DNA of 64,000 nt from positions 124,001 through 188,000 of the forward strand of contig NZ_VKAB01000016.1 of NCBI RefSeq assembly GCF_009769385.1. The letters run 5' to 3'. The first letter of the stretch is position 1, and each line of letters starts with the position of its first letter. Of the stretch, positions 63,389-64,000 are shown in pieces. Under the pieces are notes generated by a model, which was not told where the DNA came from, did not search any database, and saw nothing but the letters and a program-made list of their open reading frames with translations. Source of the stretch: Saccharothrix deserti. Its GTDB lineage: Bacteria; Actinomycetota; Actinomycetes; Mycobacteriales; Pseudonocardiaceae. The position numbers and the translations under genes are program-made.

Positions 63389-64000
63389 ATGGAAAAGCGC
63401 GTACTCGGCGTGCTGGCGGCGGGGGTGGCTGTCTCGCTCTTACTGGGCGGGCAGTCCGTCGCCGCACCGGAGCAGCAAGCCGTCCAACGGATCCAGCCCG
63501 ATCCGCTGCTGATGTTCCCGTCGAACCCGGCGCAGGCCGACTGGGCCGCGGTCGCCCGCGATCGCGAGGCCAAGGCGCAGGTGCGGGCGCAGGCACGACA
63601 ACAGGGCGTCGGCGCACAGGCGGCCTTGCCGTATCAGGAAAAGGAGGCGGCCGGTACCAGCGGCGCCAACAACACCCCGGCGACAGCCGAGCACATCGCG
63701 GGTTTCGGCACCCGCGGGAACGCCAACCCGAAGGTCGTGCTGACCGGTGACCTCAAGCCCGACGACACGATCCCGACCCTGCCGCCGTTCGCCGAGACCA
63801 ACGACGCGATCGGCCTGGCGAGCGACACCGGTGTCGGGGGCGACCGTCAAGCCGTCCGCACCAGCGGCACGATCGGCGACGGCCCGCACGGCAGCGCCGG
63901 CGACGGTACCGGCGACGTCGACTTCTACCGGATTGCCGGCGGCGCCTCCGGGGTGACGTTCACGGCTCGGACGTCGACCCCGACCGGCGACCTCAACACG
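63389..64000 (+). CDS. Secreted protein with PPC-type domain (3' end beyond window)
   Basis: 204 codons to the window edge. ATG 63389 follows AGGGGGAG. A signal peptide (RVLGVLAAGVAVSLLLGG) precedes a charged linker and a bacterial pre-peptidase C-terminal-like module (AGTSGANNTPATAEHI, GDVDFYRIAGG). PPC domains usually flank secreted peptidases; the catalytic part, if any, lies outside the window. Confidence 0.7.
   Translation, partial: MEKRVLGVLAAGVAVSLLLGGQSVAAPEQQAVQRIQPDPLLMFPSNPAQADWAAVARDREAKAQVRAQARQQGVGAQAALPYQEKEAAGTSGANNTPATAEHIAGFGTRGNANPKVVLTGDLKPDDTIPTLPPFAETNDAIGLASDTGVGGDRQAVRTSGTIGDGPHGSAGDGTGDVDFYRIAGGASGVTFTARTSTPTGDLNT

Noticed and set aside
1..64000. tRNA, rRNA, CRISPR array, riboswitch, complete insertion sequence
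   Set aside because: None was recognised by eye; repeats present are short coding tandem repeats, hairpins or operators. A covariance-model and IS search would be decisive.

Overview
The window comes from a high-GC, mycelial-type actinomycete. GC bias at third codon positions is strong, GTG and TTG starts are frequent, and gene content resembles soil Pseudonocardiaceae (Saccharothrix, Lentzea or Actinosynnema type). The genus is inferred from gene families only; no rRNA, tRNA, CRISPR array or replication origin was seen.

Layout. 1-6.7 kb: a divergent TetR/SDR pair with an operator between them, then a hydrolase / limonene-epoxide-hydrolase-like / PaaK-like block containing gene remnants. 6.7-11.2 kb: secreted proteins (a cellulose-binding metallopeptidase behind a CebR-type box, an Asp-box beta-propeller protein, an LADTG wall-anchored protein). 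11.4-16.8 kb: small membrane proteins, a methyltransferase and a PBP4-type DD-peptidase. 16.8-24.8 kb: a complete sugar-uptake locus (2-hydroxyacid dehydrogenase, LplB/LplC-like permeases, Tat lipoprotein binding protein, DUF2264 hydrolase, LacI regulator) whose members share a TGTAAmCGTTT operator. 24.8-36.8 kb: an unusually decayed stretch rich in plant-polysaccharide genes. It holds remnants of an XRE regulator, a LacI regulator with two internal deletions, GH43, a GH5 with a nonsense codon and a frameshift, a GH78 with an internal deletion, a DUF5605-type glycosidase, a GntR regulator and an acyl-CoA ligase. An intact LacI / MFS / esterase unit with its own operator, CTGACnCGTGTCAG, lies among them. 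36.9-44.1 kb: a metallophosphoesterase-LamG protein, an integrase-LacI chimera, a GH115 alpha-glucuronidase with an adjacent CGAAAGCTTTCG palindrome, and an anti-sigma factor without a neighbouring sigma gene. 44.3-49 kb: a broken secreted hydrolase and a Tat-exported propeller-amidohydrolase.

52.8-63.2 kb looks like a signalling and conflict region. It contains a 41-aa small protein, an ECF-like sigma factor overlapping a small beta-domain protein, an intracellular S8 protease, a divergent TPR-CHAT (caspase-like) protease with an intact His/Cys dyad, DUF4342 and DUF7019-like proteins, and a 1139-aa Ser/Thr kinase with TPR-like and WD40 repeats. An SMI1/KNR4 gene and membrane proteins lie just upstream. 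The sigma / S8 / CHAT group is the best candidate for an undescribed system: the gene set suggests a stress- or infection-activated proteolytic switch, but nothing in the sequence identifies its trigger or substrate.

Two themes stand out. First, three or four separable LacI-type carbohydrate regulons can be read directly from matching palindromes. Second, more than ten genes are truncated, fused or internally deleted while their neighbours are intact, which points to repeated deletion-driven decay of carbohydrate and secondary-metabolism genes.
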